From Halocatena marina (GTDB lineage Archaea; Halobacteriota; Halobacteria; Halobacteriales; Haloarculaceae), in assembly GCF_025913575.1 (NCBI RefSeq), contig NZ_CP109785.1:1054001-1118000 (forward strand): 64,000 nucleotides of DNA, written 5' to 3'. Shown here one piece after another: positions 62,306 to 64,000 of this stretch (within the stretch, counting starts at the first letter, position 1; each line of letters begins with the position of its first letter). Under the pieces are notes generated by a model that worked only from the letters and a program-made list of their open reading frames with translations, searched no databases and was not told the origin of the DNA. The translations under genes were made by a program, and so were the position numbers.

Positions 62306-63344
62306 TTCCCTCATAATCAGCTATTCCCGATCCGTCGCGTGGTTGATCGGGTATATCGCGGGCAGCTGTCTCGAAATCGTTCATGATCTTCGCCGGTGGC
62401 GTATCTGGATGGACAGAGAGATACTTCGCGACCATTCCTGCCACCTCCGGAGCAGAAAACGAGGTTCCGGACGCCTTGACCCATGGGCCGTCGAGGGCAG
62501 TCCCCATCGTTGTCCCCGAAGCTTGCGCGAGACGGTTATCTTTGCCAATGGCGGCCACGTCGGGATTGTCTCGGTTGGGGTTGTACGAGGAAAACTCGGC
62601 GACGGTGCCCTCCTCAGTACAGGCGGCGATACTGAACGCACGCGCTGCGGTTGCGGGACTCCCCGCCTTCTTGCCTGAGTTGCCGGCTGCAACTACATCT
62701 CGAACGCCCTTCGTGATGAGTTCATTGTGCACCCGATCTGTCTGCTTTGAACGTTCTCGTGACCCCCACGACATGTTCACGATATCGTACTTCTCCGTAT
62801 TGTTGTGGAGCCACTCGTACGCGCGCATGATGACACTGTTTTTGGTTCGACCGTCGCTGCCGAAGATTCTGAGTGCGATGAGATCTGCTTTCGGAGCGAG
62901 TCGGGTGACCTGACCGAGCACACCTGTTCCGTGGCCGACGGCATCACCCTCTCCAGCGCCCGTCACGTCTACCTGTTCAATGGTGACGTTCTCGAATACT
63001 GGATGCTTCGGATCGATACCTGAGTCCATTGCCACAACGGTGAGTCCTTCTCCAGTAGCGTCGTCGTCCGGCACGTCGTGTACGTGACGAACGTCCTCAA
63101 TGGTGGCTACAGCGTCTGGATCTTCGCTCACGTGTTCCGGTTCGAGGCATGGCTCGATCAGCAGGTTTCGTTCGATTCCGACGACACGGTCGTCGTCCAT
63201 AATAGCTGATTCGTGATCTGGTTCACATCCAATGAGTGCTGCTCCCCCGATGCTGTCTCCGAAGTAATACGTTTCAATGACATCGCACTCTATCTCCTCG
63301 AGGAACGTAGCCGATTCGCGCGCAAAGACGATGCGCTCGTTCAT
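62286..63344 (-). CDS. Subtilisin-like serine protease without signal peptide
   Basis: A 352-residue S8 protease. The triad is complete: D107 in MDSGID, H138 in GHGT, S295 in GTSFSAP, with oxyanion N222 in AAGNSG. The first 90 residues look like an I9-type propeptide. There is no signal peptide, so it works inside the cell or leaves by an unusual route. The protein is short for the family, about the size of intracellular subtilisins. It overlaps the end of the decayed protease gene by 20 bases on the other strand. The promoter lies on the right, in the gap to the hydrolase gene. Confidence 0.9.
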   Translation of the reverse strand: MNERIVFARESATFLEEIECDVIETYYFGDSIGGAALIGCEPDHESAIMDDDRVVGIERNLLIEPCLEPEHVSEDPDAVATIEDVRHVHDVPDDDATGEGLTVVAMDSGIDPKHPVFENVTIEQVDVTGAGEGDAVGHGTGVLGQVTRLAPKADLIALRIFGSDGRTKNSVIMRAYEWLHNNTEKYDIVNMSWGSRERSKQTDRVHNELITKGVRDVVAAGNSGKKAGSPATAARAFSIAACTEEGTVAEFSSYNPNRDNPDVAAIGKDNRLAQASGTTMGTALDGPWVKASGTSFSAPEVAGMVAKYLSVHPDTPPAKIMNDFETAARDIPDQPRDGSGIADYEGTTTDPR

Positions 63345-63640
63345 ACCTCATGTTATCCATCTAGCTACCTTACGTTGTTGGTCAAAGTACAATCCAACAT
63401 AGAATTAATTCAGAGATACCGTCTTGATTCTGTATTCGTAGCTATTCCACATGAATTGAATTCGGTCCTGGAATGCTCTTGCTGTGATGTTGTGCAAAGC
63501 ACGCCCAGTTGCAGACAACCAGACCGACGGGGACAACCTACTGTGGTACTGCGTATCAGCCATAACGTAGACATCCATTGTGAGGGTCCCAGAGTAATCA
63601 GACAAGCGAACCTTTTTAGTTATGTTTGACAGTCATCAGT

Positions 63641-64000
63641 ATGAACATTCCAGAGGGTTGGACGACAGAGACTGTGTCTGTAAACGGGGTCGATTTACAG
63701 TACTACAGAACTGGGAACGGTCCACCGTTGGTTATGGCCCATGGATTTTTCGACAACGGGCGCTGTTGGGCCCCACTAGCTGACGATCTCGCAGACGATT
63801 ACGACGTGATAATGTACGATGCTCGCGGCCACGGACTATCAGACGCTCCCGAAACTGGGTACGATACCGAAAGTCGGGTCGCCGACCTCGTTGGAATCGT
63901 CACAGAGTTGGATCTCAACGATCCGATTCTACTCGGACACTCGATGGGCGGCGCGACGGCGGCGTCGACGGCAGCAAAACATCCTACTCTTCCGCGTGCA
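63641..64000 (+). CDS. Alpha/beta hydrolase (N-terminal part; runs off the window end)
   Basis: The frame is open from the ATG at 63641 to the last base, giving 120 residues. The start of an alpha/beta hydrolase fold is clear: VNGVDLQYYRTGNGPPLV, oxyanion loop HGF (34-36), MYDARGHGLSD and the nucleophile elbow GHSMGG with S101. The substrate is unknown; similar enzymes hydrolyse esters, epoxides or halides. A TATA-like CTTTTTAGT lies about 20-30 bases before the ATG, fitting a leaderless transcript. Confidence 0.88.
   Translation, partial: MNIPEGWTTETVSVNGVDLQYYRTGNGPPLVMAHGFFDNGRCWAPLADDLADDYDVIMYDARGHGLSDAPETGYDTESRVADLVGIVTELDLNDPILLGHSMGGATAASTAAKHPTLPRA

Overview
The window is chromosomal DNA from a halophilic archaeon (class Halobacteria). 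The evidence is: many exported proteins with twin-arginine (Tat) signals, several followed by a lipobox; acidic proteins; halobacterial families (halocyanin, TrmB, bacterio-opsin-activator HTH, PadR proteins of the phage PhiH1-repressor type); and promoters with a TATA-like element about 25 bases before the start codon, as expected for leaderless transcripts. GC is moderate and the spacers are AT-rich and long. No rRNA, tRNA, CRISPR array or intact insertion sequence was seen. Genus and species cannot be set from the sequence alone.

Layout. 1-5.2 kb: start of a peptide/sugar-type solute-binding lipoprotein, a TldD/PmbA-family protein, an M28 peptidase, a membrane protein and a glutamine amidotransferase. 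5.2-16.5 kb: a patchy accessory stretch with a membrane-anchored winged-helix regulator, two near-identical PadR genes flanking a DsbA-like protein, an NmrA-like protein, a flavin monooxygenase, a DoxX-YdeI pair with tandem operator-like repeats, a GT2 glycosyltransferase, and several long spacers holding strong hairpins.

16.5-47 kb is the main feature: an archaeal polysaccharide-utilisation region. It encodes a secreted GH81 beta-1,3-glucanase, a GH3 beta-glucosidase, a TrmB-type and an IclR-type regulator, two Gfo/Idh/MocA oxidoreductases, a complete Opp/Dpp-type ABC importer with its binding lipoprotein, a xylose-isomerase-like TIM-barrel protein, and a five-gene cluster of Tat-exported enzymes (three GH5 cellulase-like, one GH12 endoglucanase, one GH5 mannanase-like). 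These carry FN3, PKD and an unnamed C-terminal beta module. A likely scheme is extracellular cleavage of beta-1,3/1,4-glucans and mannan, uptake of oligosaccharides by the Opp-type importer, and further cleavage or oxidation, under TrmB and IclR control. The substrate scheme is inference from families and neighbours.

47-64 kb holds more ordinary genes: DUF899, an MFS exporter, a 'sensor'-domain membrane protein, halocyanin, zinc alcohol dehydrogenase, a LEA14-like protein, a polysaccharide-deacetylase-like lipoprotein, an orphan SdhA/NadB-type flavoprotein, a Bat-type HTH regulator, an exported beta-helix protein, a decayed matrixin-like protease gene, a subtilase, and the start of an alpha/beta hydrolase.
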